Under the pieces are notes generated by a model. It was not told the DNA's origin, did no database searches, and saw only the letters and a list, made by a program, of their open reading frames with translations. Source: Selenomonas sp. TAMA-11512 (lineage in GTDB: Bacteria; Bacillota; Negativicutes; Selenomonadales; Selenomonadaceae). Taken from it: DNA of 64,000 nt. Positions 8,201-16,268 of this stretch are shown here, piece by piece. Both the position numbers and the translations under genes were made by a program. The stretch's first letter is position 1, and every line of letters begins with the position of its first letter. The DNA is taken from positions 1,240,001 to 1,304,000 of the forward strand of contig NZ_AP029018.1 of NCBI RefSeq assembly GCF_037076525.1, read 5' to 3'.

Positions 8201-9527
8201 TCTTGCACGCAAAGAACAGGCGGCGTTTCAGCCTGCTGTGCGGAAGGATCGACCGCGCTTTACGGAAGAGTGCAAAAAAACGCATACCATCCTCGCACCG
8301 CAGATGGCTCCGATACACTTTCGCCTCATGCAGGCGGCGCTCAAAAAGCATGATTACGAGGTCGTCATACCCGATATGCCGACCAAGGCTGCGATTGATT
8401 TGGGGCTTCGCTATGTCAATAACGACATGTGCTATCCGGCGATTGTTGTCATTGGACAGCTCATTGCTGCGCTCAAAGAAGGAAAATGCGATCCCGATCA
8501 TACATCGATCATGCTTTTCCAGACCTGTGGCGCTTGCCGCGCAACGAATTATTTGAGCCTCCTGCGCAATGCTCTGCGATATGCGGGATTTCCGCAAGTT
8601 CCTGTATTCGCCTGCTGGGGCCTTGAAACGGATGCCTTTGAGCTGGATCGAGCGTGTCTCATAGATGCTATCAAGGCTGGTGTTTACGGGGATTTGCTGC
8701 AAAATGTCAAGAATCGTGTTTTGCCGTATGAGGTCGAGCCCGGTTCAACAATGACGCTCTATGAGAAATGGATGCAGACGGCAGAGACAGAAATCCGAAA
8801 TGGCAGCTACATGAAATTTTCGCAAAATCTCAAGAACATTGTGACCGACTTTGATGCACTTCCCATCCACGAGGATATGTGGAAGCCGAAGGTTGGTATT
8901 GTCGGAGAAATTCTTGTTAAGTATCACCCTGTGGCAAATAATCACATTGAGCAGGTGTTGATGGATGAGGGCGCCGAAGTGGTCATGCCTGACTTTGTCG
9001 ATTTCTTCCTCTATATGGCGTATGATTCTGTTGTCGAGCGAAAGCTTCTGGCAGGTAAATTGAGGGATAAGATTTTTGCCGAGATGTTTATCAAGGTCAT
9101 GGAGTTTTTCCGTCGACCGGCAAGAAAGGCCCTCAAGAGCAGTAAGCGATTCCGCGCGCCGTATAAGATTACGGAGACGGCAAAGCTGGCGTCTCGTCAC
9201 GTATCGCTTGGCAATATGGCGGGTGAGGGCTGGTTTCTCACGGGCGAGATGGTCAAACTCATTCATGAGGATGTACCGAACGTCGTTTGTCTGCAGCCGT
9301 TCGGATGCCTCCCGAATCACATCACTGGCAAGGGAGTTATTCATGAGCTTCGTCGCAGCTATAAGAATGCAAATATTGTTGCCATTGATTGCGATGCGGG
9401 ATCGAGTGAAGTCAATCAGGTCAATCGTATTAAGCTCATGCTGTCTGTTGCCAAGGATAAAAATCCGATGCTGCAGAAAGAAGACGTGTCGTCTGTGTCA
9501 GGTGACACAAGTTTTAAAATAGGATAA
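5259..9527 (+). CDS. Fused 2-hydroxyacyl-CoA dehydratase activase-like protein (BcrAD/BadFG ATPase + DUF2229)
   Basis: About 1,422 residues. Two ASKHA-type ATPase domains lie in tandem, each starting with a phosphate-binding loop (GIDIGSTT near residue 8, GIDAGSTT near residue 319). Each carries a cysteine pair (VCAGGTGSF with SRCGVF; ACSAGCGSF with TRCTVF), the kind that bridges a [4Fe-4S] cluster in HgdC-type activators. A CxxC segment near residue 603 precedes a DUF2229 region (GIPRTLNMYEDYPFW), then an HgdB-like C-terminal half with several conserved Cys. Activators of this class drive ATP-dependent one-electron reduction of 2-hydroxyacyl-CoA dehydratases. The function of the large fused forms is not settled, and no dehydratase gene is adjacent. 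TTG 5259 is preferred because AGGTGG lies 8 bases upstream; GTG 5247 is the alternative. Confidence 0.85.
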   Translation: MSSLFDVGIDIGSTTIKLVVLDYEKKIVCKNYARHFSEIGTALYENLQSLKDIVGKEAFSFALTGSAGMGIAQQLKLPFVQEVIACASAVKALIPQTDTVVELGGEDAKVTYFGEAPEQRMNGVCAGGTGSFIDQMASLLSTDAAGLNALAEKGKQIYTIASRCGVFAKTDVQALMNDGAEKADIALSVFQAVVNQTISNLAQGRPIDGKVAFLGGPLHFLPMLKQRFIETLKLSKDEVVETEDGNYFVALGAALSEEAEVIDFERLQSSLQEAEKVAAKEIRQTDFTLFDSAAERVEFQKRHEKDKVKRGDLASYTGPVYIGIDAGSTTTKIAAIGRNKELLYTSYGSNQGSPLSTVVNEMKDLYASLPTTAHIGGVLTTGYGEAIVKAALHADAGEVETFAHLRAAQEFCPEVTFIMDIGGQDMKCFFVKDGTIGNITLNEACSAGCGSFIETFAKGLAMTAGEFAAMALDAKAPVDLGTRCTVFMNSKVKQAQKEGASVSDISAGIAFSVIKNALFKVMQLKDVRELGDHIVVQGGTFYNDAVLRSMEKLLSTDVIRPDISGLMGAYGAAILALERGQESSSVLSAKELSDFSVKASTYRCKKCGNQCQITMQQFSDGGRYYTGNRCERGIGGEKKTDEEQVPNIYKFKYRRLFKHYKAHTGAPRGKIGIPRTLNMYEDYPFWFTFFDQLGYEVVLSGKSSASMYYKGMATVPSDSLCYPAKLVHGHIMDLIEKGVTKIFYPCIPYNIGDEIHGSDNNYNCPVVASYAENIRGNMDILQEKNIEFMQPFLPMDDPKRMEKRLYEELQSEKIKKTELKAAMEAGYRELAQYKQEVRDFGSKVLEELERTGQQAVLLAGRPYHIDPEINHGIPEMIVSYGLPVLSEDAVYHKPIRHAESLEIVNQWSYHARLYHAARYANEHDNITLIQLSSFGCGLDAITTGQVKEIIEEQGRIYTMIKLDEVSNLGAARIRLRSLMAALARKEQAAFQPAVRKDRPRFTEECKKTHTILAPQMAPIHFRLMQAALKKHDYEVVIPDMPTKAAIDLGLRYVNNDMCYPAIVVIGQLIAALKEGKCDPDHTSIMLFQTCGACRATNYLSLLRNALRYAGFPQVPVFACWGLETDAFELDRACLIDAIKAGVYGDLLQNVKNRVLPYEVEPGSTMTLYEKWMQTAETEIRNGSYMKFSQNLKNIVTDFDALPIHEDMWKPKVGIVGEILVKYHPVANNHIEQVLMDEGAEVVMPDFVDFFLYMAYDSVVERKLLAGKLRDKIFAEMFIKVMEFFRRPARKALKSSKRFRAPYKITETAKLASRHVSLGNMAGEGWFLTGEMVKLIHEDVPNVVCLQPFGCLPNHITGKGVIHELRRSYKNANIVAIDCDAGSSEVNQVNRIKLMLSVAKDKNPMLQKEDVSSVSGDTSFKIG

Positions 9528-9536
9528 AAGGCTTGT

Positions 9537-9565
9537 TTGACATACAGCATCCGGTGGTTTATAAT
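9537..9565 (+). promoter_or_regulatory. Consensus sigma-70-type promoter of guaB
   Basis: TTGACA, exactly 17 bases, then TATAAT: a perfect consensus pair 87 bases upstream of guaB. Initiation near 9572 would give a leader of about 80 bases. Confidence 0.85.
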
Positions 9566-9580
9566 GGCAAAAATGTCTCA

Positions 9581-9608
9581 AGAAGAGCTTCCTGAGGGAA
9601 GCTTTTCT
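9581..9608 (+). other. Leader hairpin upstream of guaB
   Basis: AGAAGAGCTTCC pairs with GGAAGCTTTTCT, 12 base pairs with one G-T, around a TGAG loop, inside the guaB leader. It lacks a long T tract after the stem. It could be an mRNA-stabilising or attenuating structure; no known purine riboswitch motif was recognised. Confidence 0.5.
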
Positions 9609-9651
9609 TCATATATCGGAGTCAATGAAGAAGTGAGAAAAGGAGAAAAAG

Positions 9652-11154
9652 ATGGCATTTTATTACAATGAACCGTCGCACACATTTGGTGAATATCTCT
9701 TGGTTCCGGGCTATTCCTCGGATAAATGTATTCCGATGAATGTCACCCTTGAGACACCGCTTGTTAAATTTAAAAAAGGTGAAGAGCCGAAAATCAAGCT
9801 GAATATTCCCATGACCTCTGCCATCATGCAGGCTGTATCAAATGATACGCTGGCGATCGCTCTTGCTCGTGAGGGCGGCGTTTCCTTTATCTATGGCTCC
9901 CAGACAGTTGAAGAAGAGGCCGCCATGGTCGCTCGAGTCAAGAACTACAAGTCGGGGTTTGTCTCTAGTGACTCCAATCTTACACCGATGACAACGCTCA
10001 AAGAAGTTCTTGATCTTAAAGAAGAGACGGGACATTCCACAATGGCAGTCACGGAAGATGGAACGGCGGAGGGAAAACTGCTCGGTATTGTCACGAGCCG
10101 AGATTATCGTGTCACGCGCATGCGGATGGACACGCTTGTCAAGGATTTTATGACACCTTTTGAAAAGCTCATTTATGCCGATGCGGACATTACGCTCTCG
10201 CAGGCAAATGATCTTATCTGGCAGTACAAGCTCAACATGCTTCCTCTCATTGATAAAAATCAGCGATTGAAGTATATGGTTTTCCGCAAGGATTATACAG
10301 ACAACAAAGATCATGAGTTGGAGCTCGTCGATGATCAAAAACGATATATTGTCGGTGCTGGTATCAATACGCGCGACTACGCAGAGCGTGTGCCGGCGCT
10401 CTTGGAAGCGGGGGCGGATGTCCTCTGTATCGACTCATCGGAGGGCTTCTCTGAATGGCAGCGCATCACGATTAAGTACATCAAGGAGCATTTTGGCGAG
10501 GATGTCAAGGTTGGTGCCGGCAACATCGTTGACGGAGAAGGTTTCCGATTCCTTGCAGAGGCCGGTGCGGACTTTGTCAAAGTAGGTATTGGCGGCGGAT
10601 CCATCTGCATTACTCGAGAGACGAAGGGCATCGGTCGAGGACAGGCAACGGCGGTCATTGAGGTCGCTAAGGCGCGGGATGAGTACTTTAAAGAGACAGG
10701 CATCTATGTGCCGATCTGCTCGGACGGAGGGATTGTTCATGACTACCACATGACACTGGCGCTTGCGATGGGCGCAGACTTCATGATGCTTGGCCGTTAC
10801 TTTTCTCGATTTGATGAGTCTCCAACGGATATCGTCAAGGTCAACGGTACCTATTACAAGGAATATTGGGGTGAGGGCTCAAATCGTGCACGTAACTGGC
10901 AGCGTTATGATATGGGTGGAGCACGCAAGCTTTCCTTTGAAGAGGGCGTTGATTCCTATGTGCCCTATGCCGGATCACTCAAGGAAAACGTCGGCACGTC
11001 GCTGGCAAAGATTCGTTCTACCATGTGCAACTGTGGTGCGCTTACGCTGGAGGAACTGCGTGATAAGGCGAAGATTACACAGGTTTCCGCGACTTCTATT
11101 GTCGAGGGCGGATCACATGATGTTATCCTCAAGGATAAGTTCGGCAGAGACTAA
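9652..11154 (+). CDS. guaB: Inosine-5'-monophosphate dehydrogenase
   Basis: A 500-residue IMP dehydrogenase that oxidises IMP to XMP with NAD, the committed step of GMP synthesis in the cytoplasm. The N-terminal barrel part contains [12 protein letters not shown] and [15 protein letters not shown]-domain insert (about residues 95-225) has the typical VTSRDYR turn. The catalytic loop [12 protein letters not shown] carries the nucleophile Cys319, followed by the GRGQATAV segment. The flap and C-terminal part contain an EGVDSYVPY motif. The start has AAAAGGAGAAAAAG upstream. It is a single-gene unit with its own consensus promoter and a strong terminator. Confidence 0.95.
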   Translation: MAFYYNEPSHTFGEYLLVPGYSSDKCIPMNVTLETPLVKFKKGEEPKIKLNIPMTSAIMQAVSNDTLAIALAREGGVSFIYGSQTVEEEAAMVARVKNYKSGFVSSDSNLTPMTTLKEVLDLKEETGHSTMAVTEDGTAEGKLLGIVTSRDYRVTRMRMDTLVKDFMTPFEKLIYADADITLSQANDLIWQYKLNMLPLIDKNQRLKYMVFRKDYTDNKDHELELVDDQKRYIVGAGINTRDYAERVPALLEAGADVLCIDSSEGFSEWQRITIKYIKEHFGEDVKVGAGNIVDGEGFRFLAEAGADFVKVGIGGGSICITRETKGIGRGQATAVIEVAKARDEYFKETGIYVPICSDGGIVHDYHMTLALAMGADFMMLGRYFSRFDESPTDIVKVNGTYYKEYWGEGSNRARNWQRYDMGGARKLSFEEGVDSYVPYAGSLKENVGTSLAKIRSTMCNCGALTLEELRDKAKITQVSATSIVEGGSHDVILKDKFGRD

Positions 11155-11177
11155 AAACAACATTTCCATATCCAAAA

Positions 11178-11227
11178 GGGGCTGTGACAAAATGATTTCT
11201 CATCTTGTCACAGCCCCCGATTTTTTT
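11178..11227 (+). terminator. Strong terminator between guaB and tRNA-Ser
   Basis: GGGGCTGTGACAA pairs perfectly with TTGTCACAGCCCC (13 bp) around a 14-base loop and is followed by GATTTTTTT. It closes guaB on the plus strand; the minus-strand face lacks a T tract. Confidence 0.9.
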
Positions 11228-11228
11228 A

Positions 11229-11317
<89 letters not shown>

Positions 11318-11371
11318 TCGAGCGCTATAAGTTTAGCAAAGAATATAGAAAATGTCAATATTGCGCGGCCC

Positions 11372-11400
11372 TTTTCATATTCATTTGAACAGAGTATAAT
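11372..11400 (+). promoter_or_regulatory. Putative promoter for the AEC permease operon
   Basis: TTTTCA, 17 bases, then a perfect TATAAT, 24 bases before the start codon. The -35 match is weak. Confidence 0.45.
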
Positions 11401-11423
11401 GTGGAAAAGGGAGTGAGTATACG

Positions 11424-12365
11424 TTGTTGGATAATCTGATTGTGTCGTTGGGGGCTGTTGTGCCGCTTTTTGTACTTGTGGGCATCGGTCTCGTTGTGAA
11501 GCAGATGGCGTTTTTGACGAGCGAGGAACTGCGCCGTGTCAATAAGATGGTATTTGAGATATTCTTCTTCTTTATGATGTTTTACAACATTTATATAACG
11601 GATATAGGAAATCTGTTTCGTCCGGGACTGGTCACGTTTGCCATTGCGAGTGTTTTGCTGACGATTCTCATTGCGACATTTATTGTCGTTCGTATAGAAC
11701 CGACGAATGCCCGTCGCGGCACGATGATACAAGCGATATTTCGCAGCAATTTTGTTTTGGTTGGCATTCCTGTTGTGTCCAATCTGTTTCCGGCTGAGGA
11801 GATTGCCGTTACAACAATGATGATCGCTGTCATTGTTCCACTTTACAATGTTTGTGGCGTACTTGTCCTGGAGACGTTTCGCGGAGGGAAAATCAATCCG
11901 TGGCACATGATGAAAAGCGTACTGCAAAATCCTATGATATTAGGGGCTGTTCTGGGTGCATTTCTTCGTTTGGCGGCTCTGCACATACCGTTGCAGATCC
12001 TGAAGCCGATCGGGCAGGTGGCTGCAGCTACTACGCCAGTAGCTTTGATTATTCTTGGAGCATCCTTTCAGTTGGGCACGACAGAGGCCCATCGTCCACA
12101 GCTTATTGAAACGATACTTGCGAGGCTCGTCTTAGTACCGTGTGCTGTTCTTGGAAGCGCTTACGCGCTGGGATTTTCCGGGATAGAACTCGCGACGCTG
12201 ATGGTCATCTTTGCTGCGCCGTGCGCGGTTGCCTCGTTTGCGATGGCGCAGCAAATGGGGGGAGATGCTGATCTTGCGGGAAATGCGGTCGTATTTACTT
12301 CCGGGCTCTCAGCTGTTACGCTTTTTTTATGGGTACTTCTGTTTAAGACGATCGGAGCATTTTAA
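11424..12365 (+). CDS. AEC-family (auxin efflux carrier-type) permease
   Basis: A 313-residue membrane protein with about ten hydrophobic spans split into two halves around a short central loop, the layout of the AEC/bile-acid-permease fold. Segments such as FRSNFVLVGIPVVSNL, an internal QNPMILGAVLGAF and a C-terminal FAAPCAVASFAMAQQMGGD are characteristic. Bacterial members export or import organic acids such as malate or malonate; the substrate here is unknown. The start is TTG 11424, about ten bases after GGGAG. It may be cotranscribed with the two following genes. Confidence 0.88.
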   Translation: MLDNLIVSLGAVVPLFVLVGIGLVVKQMAFLTSEELRRVNKMVFEIFFFFMMFYNIYITDIGNLFRPGLVTFAIASVLLTILIATFIVVRIEPTNARRGTMIQAIFRSNFVLVGIPVVSNLFPAEEIAVTTMMIAVIVPLYNVCGVLVLETFRGGKINPWHMMKSVLQNPMILGAVLGAFLRLAALHIPLQILKPIGQVAAATTPVALIILGASFQLGTTEAHRPQLIETILARLVLVPCAVLGSAYALGFSGIELATLMVIFAAPCAVASFAMAQQMGGDADLAGNAVVFTSGLSAVTLFLWVLLFKTIGAF

Positions 12366-12419
12366 CTTGTCGGCCTTTGCTTTACATGAATTTAATTAAA
12401 CGGAAAGGGGATATTCGGA

Positions 12420-13118
12420 TTGAAGGATGAGATAAAGGCGCGGGTTGACGAAGAGGTCGCTGCATGGGCGTATATGGAGCACCTTCCGGAGGTCTTGGAG
12501 GGGTATCAACTGCAACGGGATATGCGGGTTGCAGGCGATGTATATGACTTGTTTTCTTACGAAAATAAAGAGGCGCGACGCGGATTGACCGTGTACTTCC
12601 ATGAGGAAACGAAGGAATATAAATTGCGGGTACATGTGGGGCTGACTGAGTTTGCTCGCATCGAGTGCATTGCAGGTGATTTGTCGTCTTTCGAGGCACT
12701 GCTGCAGGGGAATATGCAGCATATCCTGGCTGAAATGGCGCATTTTTCGGAGGAGAACCTGAGTTCATTGATTCGTGAGAAGCATCTGCCCGATTGGGAA
12801 TATGGGAATGCTTTGCCGAAGACATTGGAGGGGTTTGAGCTCTACATATCTCCAAAGACGCCTTACCAGATTACGAATGGATCTTATATCGTATTCGATT
12901 ATACGGATTTTTCCATTCGGAGCAACTTTACAATATACTATAATATCTATCGGGATGAATTCTTTGGAGAGGCACGTGTTGTCGAGGTACCGGAGATGAA
13001 CTACGATTATGATGCAAAGGAGCTGGAGACATTGGAAGTCAGGCTTCGGGAGCATCTTGTACCGCGATTACAGGATATACGGCAGCGAGCAGAGGCTATA
13101 CTGACGGCACGAAATTAA
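12420..13118 (+). CDS. Unknown protein with two internally repeated halves
   Basis: 232 residues, soluble, acidic, without signal peptide or membrane span. I do not recognise the family. The two halves resemble each other: LPEVLEGYQL (about residue 22) and LPKTLEGFEL (about 134) each open a block of roughly 85 residues. Each block then has a YDLFSY/YIVFDY strand, an LTVYFHEETKEY/FTIYYNIYRDEF strand pair, an acidic helix, and a helical end with HILAEM or LVPRLQDI. This looks like a tandem duplication of one alpha/beta domain. The start is TTG 12420 after GGAAAGGGGAT. It lies between an AEC permease and a PLP-fold enzyme, 14 bases upstream of the latter. Confidence 0.7.
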   Translation: MKDEIKARVDEEVAAWAYMEHLPEVLEGYQLQRDMRVAGDVYDLFSYENKEARRGLTVYFHEETKEYKLRVHVGLTEFARIECIAGDLSSFEALLQGNMQHILAEMAHFSEENLSSLIREKHLPDWEYGNALPKTLEGFELYISPKTPYQITNGSYIVFDYTDFSIRSNFTIYYNIYRDEFFGEARVVEVPEMNYDYDAKELETLEVRLREHLVPRLQDIRQRAEAILTARN

Positions 13119-13132
13119 GAAGAGGTTTTTAT

Positions 13133-14389
13133 ATGAATTTTTCAAAAGAACTTTTAGGGTTAAAAGAAGAGGTTATACAGGAGCTTGAGCTGCACTTTAA
13201 AGAAATTGATGCCGCTGCAGAGGTCAATACGCTCAAGGTCATCGATGCGATGCGTCGTGTACGTGTTTCGGATATGCACTTCAATACTTCAAGCGGTTAT
13301 GCTTATGATGATGTCGGCCGTACAAAGCTGGAGGAGCTCTATCAAGAGGTGTTTAAAGCGGAGAGCGCACTTGTACGAACGCAATTCGTCTCAGGGACGC
13401 ACACCTTGTCAGCGGTACTTTTCGGTATTCTGCGCCCGGGAGATCGGGTTGTCTCGCTGACAGGCACTCCATATGATACGATGCAGACCGTCTTAGGCTA
13501 TACGCGGGAAAGCAAAGGCTCTTTAAAAGAGTTTGGTATTCTCTATGAGGAGCTGCCTCTCATGGAGGACGGAGCAGTTGATATGGACGGTATAGATGCC
13601 GTTTTGAGACGTGATACAAAGATGGTCATGATACAGCGCTCTCGCGGATACAGTAAACGTCCTACGCTCAGTGTTGGCAAGATTGGTGAAATCTGTGAAA
13701 AAGTACATACAATATGTCCGAACTGTGTATGCTTTGTCGATAACTGTTACGGTGAGTTCGTTGAGGAAAAAGAGCCTATTGAGGTAGGGGCGGATATTGC
13801 TGCCGGGTCTTTGATTAAGAACCCGGGGGGAGGTCTCGCCCCAACCGGTGGCTATATTGTCGGGCGCAGAGATCTTGTCGAGCTTGCTTCGTATCGATTG
13901 ACGTCTCCCGGCATGGGAGCGGAGCTGGGTGCCTCGCTCTCCAACAATCGGTATCTCTTTCAAGGTTTTTTTATGGCGCCGCATATTGTGGCGCAGGCAT
14001 TGAAGGGGGCGATATTTGCCGCAGGTGTTTTTTCTCGTATGGGTTATCCGACATATCCCGATCCTTGGGAGGAGCGTTATGATATCATACAGGCCATTGA
14101 ACTTGGCTCTGCGGAGAAGCTGGCCGCTTTCTGCCGGGGTGTACAGTATTATTCGCCTGTGGATTCTTTTGTTACGCCGGAGCCGTGGGATATGCCCGGA
14201 TACAGTGATCAGGTTATCATGGCGGCCGGAACATTTGTGCAGGGAGCTTCGATTGAGTTTAGCGCAGACGGACCGATGAGAGAGCCGTATAATGTCTATC
14301 TGCAGGGCGGGCTGACCTTTGAGCAGGTGATGTTTGGCATATTGGGTGCAGCCTCCGAAATCAAGCAAATAGAAGCAGATCAAAAGTGA
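13133..14389 (+). CDS. Methionine gamma-lyase-like PLP enzyme (aluminium-resistance protein family)
   Basis: 418 residues of the PLP-dependent fold type I family annotated as 'aluminium resistance'/Met_gamma_lyase (YnbB-like). Recognisable parts are the N-terminal FNTSSGYAYDDVGR segment, a cofactor-binding FVSGTHTLSAVLFG stretch, the VQRSRGYSKRP strand (here MIQRSRGYS), an FVDNCYGEF aspartate that would contact the pyridine nitrogen, and the presumed Schiff-base lysine in AGSLIKNPGGG. The family is widespread in Firmicutes and its true substrate is unclear, so the gamma-lyase name is by homology only. It starts 14 bases after the duplicated unknown protein, with AAGAGG upstream. Confidence 0.88.
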   Translation: MNFSKELLGLKEEVIQELELHFKEIDAAAEVNTLKVIDAMRRVRVSDMHFNTSSGYAYDDVGRTKLEELYQEVFKAESALVRTQFVSGTHTLSAVLFGILRPGDRVVSLTGTPYDTMQTVLGYTRESKGSLKEFGILYEELPLMEDGAVDMDGIDAVLRRDTKMVMIQRSRGYSKRPTLSVGKIGEICEKVHTICPNCVCFVDNCYGEFVEEKEPIEVGADIAAGSLIKNPGGGLAPTGGYIVGRRDLVELASYRLTSPGMGAELGASLSNNRYLFQGFFMAPHIVAQALKGAIFAAGVFSRMGYPTYPDPWEERYDIIQAIELGSAEKLAAFCRGVQYYSPVDSFVTPEPWDMPGYSDQVIMAAGTFVQGASIEFSADGPMREPYNVYLQGGLTFEQVMFGILGAASEIKQIEADQK

Positions 14390-14474
14390 GATGGTTCCCA
14401 TACATATTGTTTTTGAAAATGTATGTATAGGCATTGCTTGTGTTTCAGGTACCTTGTTTAGGTACATAGGATGG

Positions 14475-14503
14475 TTGTAGAAAAGTTGAAAGCATGGTAT
14501 AGT
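14475..14503 (+). promoter_or_regulatory. Putative promoter of the DUF47-pit operon
   Basis: TTGTAG, 17 bases, TATAGT, 29 bases before the DUF47 start. Pattern match only. Confidence 0.4.
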
Positions 14504-14532
14504 AATGTCAGGATTACTGTTTGGAGGTCGAC

Positions 14533-15159
14533 ATGTTTAATTTTAAACAGAAGGACACGGAGTTTTTTGATCTGTTCTTAGAAAGTGCCAGGTACTTCCA
14601 CAAATGTGCGGTCATGATGGATGACGTCATGCAGGATTATACGAAGGCTGAGGAGAAGATGACGGAAATCATTGACTTAGAGCATGAAGCGGATGCTGTC
14701 AATGACAAGATCATCGATAAGCTGAATCAGACTTTTATTACGCCGATTGACCGTGAAGACATCTACTCCATGGCAAACGGACTGGATGACGGGGTGGACT
14801 TCTTGCAGGGGACGCTGCAGCGCATCGTTATGTATCGAATCGGTGAAGGCAAGGATGGAGCTGTCAAGCTGACAAAACTTCTTATTGAAAGTACGGAAGA
14901 GATGCTTCGCGCCTTTGAGTTATTAAAGGATGTCAAGAAGAACCAAATACAAATCCTAAAGTGTACGCATAAGATCAGCAGCCTGGAAAGTGAGGGCGAT
15001 CGCGTTTATCGTCATGAAGTTGCTGCGCTCTTCGAGAATACAAAGGATCCGATAGAGCTTATCAAGTGGAAGGATGTCTTTGAATTCCTGGAAGATACGC
15101 TGGATCATTGTGAGTCCGTTGCGGATATGATACGTGGTGTGGTAATGAAGTATGCCTGA
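14533..15159 (+). CDS. DUF47/PhoU-like accessory protein of phosphate transport
   Basis: A 208-residue, largely helical DUF47 (YkaA/TIGR00153-like) protein. It has the family's heptad-rich repeats, DLEHEADAVNDKIIDKLNQTF and later KISSLESEGDRVYRHE, with acidic residues that bind metal in PhoU-like folds. The DREDIYSMANGLDD segment is diagnostic. ATG 14533 is used because GGAGG lies five bases before it; TTG 14521 would lie upstream of that site. The stop overlaps the pit start by 8 bases, the usual pairing, and it probably regulates that transporter. Confidence 0.92.
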   Translation: MFNFKQKDTEFFDLFLESARYFHKCAVMMDDVMQDYTKAEEKMTEIIDLEHEADAVNDKIIDKLNQTFITPIDREDIYSMANGLDDGVDFLQGTLQRIVMYRIGEGKDGAVKLTKLLIESTEEMLRAFELLKDVKKNQIQILKCTHKISSLESEGDRVYRHEVAALFENTKDPIELIKWKDVFEFLEDTLDHCESVADMIRGVVMKYA

Positions 15160-16150
15160 TGTACAGATTTTAATTTTAGCCGTAATCGTTCTTGCGCTTG
15201 CCTTTGATTTTATCAATGGCTTTCATGATACGGCAAATGCCATAGCGACGTCGGTCTCGACGCGCGCGATTCGTCCTCGTAATGCCATCATAATGGCTGC
15301 TTTATTGAACTTTGTCGGTGCGATGTATAGTACCGGTGTTGCGAAGACCATTGGTGGAGATATTGTAGCCAGTGCGTCAATGGTTAATGAGCGTGTCATT
15401 ATAGCAGCGTTGATCGGTTCTATTGCATGGAATATATTCACTTGGTGGATTGCAATACCGAGCAGTTCTTCGCACGCTATGGTAGGCGGCATTATTGGAG
15501 CGGTGCTTGTCTCTGTCGGTATGGATGGTTTGAATCTCTATGGTATAGGGAAGATCGTCTTATCACTTGTGTCATCTCCTTTAGTTGCCATTATTTTAGG
15601 CTATGTTGTCATGACAATCCTCTTTAAAATCTTCGGCAATTATGCTCCGTCTATGCTCAACAGTCGGTTTAAAAAGATGCAGATACTTTCTGCGGCTGCG
15701 ATGGCGTTTTCACATGGTTCGAACGACGCGCAAAAATCCATGGGTATCATTACGTTGGCCCTCTTGTCAGGCGGCTATATACCCGTTTTTGAAGTGCCGG
15801 ACTATGTGAAGATTTCCTGTGCTGCTGCCATGGCGGCGGGGACGGCTACCGGCGGGTGGAAGATTATCAAGACGATTGGCGGTAAGATTTTTAAGCTTGA
15901 GCCGGTCAGCGGTTTTGCTGCGGATTTAAACTCGTCTATTACGATTTTTACCGCGACTCTTTTGCATTTGCCTGTCAGTACGACACATGTCGTCTCCGGC
16001 TCCATTATGGGCGTCGGTACGGCGAAGCGCATACGTGCTGTTCGTTGGGGTGTGGCACAGCAGATGTTTATGGCATGGGTGCTGACAATTCCGTGTTCTG
16101 CGCTTGTCAGTGCATTGGCTTATCAGATTATTTTATGGGTAATTCCGTAA
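15152..16150 (+). CDS. pit: PiT-family inorganic phosphate transporter
   Basis: A 332-residue polytopic membrane protein. Both copies of the PiT signature are present: near the N-terminus FDFINGFHDTANAIAT, and in the second half AFSHGSNDAQKSMGII. PSSSSHAM and VSTTHVVSG are the conserved Ser/Thr-His motifs of the two inverted repeats. The family symports phosphate (often as a metal-phosphate complex) with H+ or Na+. Translationally coupled to the upstream DUF47 gene and closed by a terminator. Confidence 0.95.
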   Translation: MPDVQILILAVIVLALAFDFINGFHDTANAIATSVSTRAIRPRNAIIMAALLNFVGAMYSTGVAKTIGGDIVASASMVNERVIIAALIGSIAWNIFTWWIAIPSSSSHAMVGGIIGAVLVSVGMDGLNLYGIGKIVLSLVSSPLVAIILGYVVMTILFKIFGNYAPSMLNSRFKKMQILSAAAMAFSHGSNDAQKSMGIITLALLSGGYIPVFEVPDYVKISCAAAMAAGTATGGWKIIKTIGGKIFKLEPVSGFAADLNSSITIFTATLLHLPVSTTHVVSGSIMGVGTAKRIRAVRWGVAQQMFMAWVLTIPCSALVSALAYQIILWVIP

Positions 16151-16169
16151 TGCGTATCACTGAAGTAAA

Positions 16170-16218
16170 GTCTTTTTCTACGTGACGATAAAATGTATCC
16201 GTAGAAAAAGGCTTTTTT
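16170..16218 (+). terminator. Terminator after pit
   Basis: GTCTTTTTCTACG pairs with CGTAGAAAAAGGC (one G-T) and is followed by TTTTTT. Confidence 0.85.
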
Positions 16219-16268
16219 ATATGCGGCGAGAAATATATATATACACTTATGGATAGGAGAGATGCAGT

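Noticed and set aside
7563-8702. Long antisense open frame (379 codons) opposite the activase gene
   Set aside because: It lies wholly inside a clearly coding gene with conserved motifs on the plus strand, has no ribosome-binding site and a composition typical of an antisense shadow.
14400-14426. Hairpin CATACAT/ATGTATG after the PLP-fold gene as terminator
   Set aside because: Only seven AT-rich base pairs with a 13-base loop and no following T tract.
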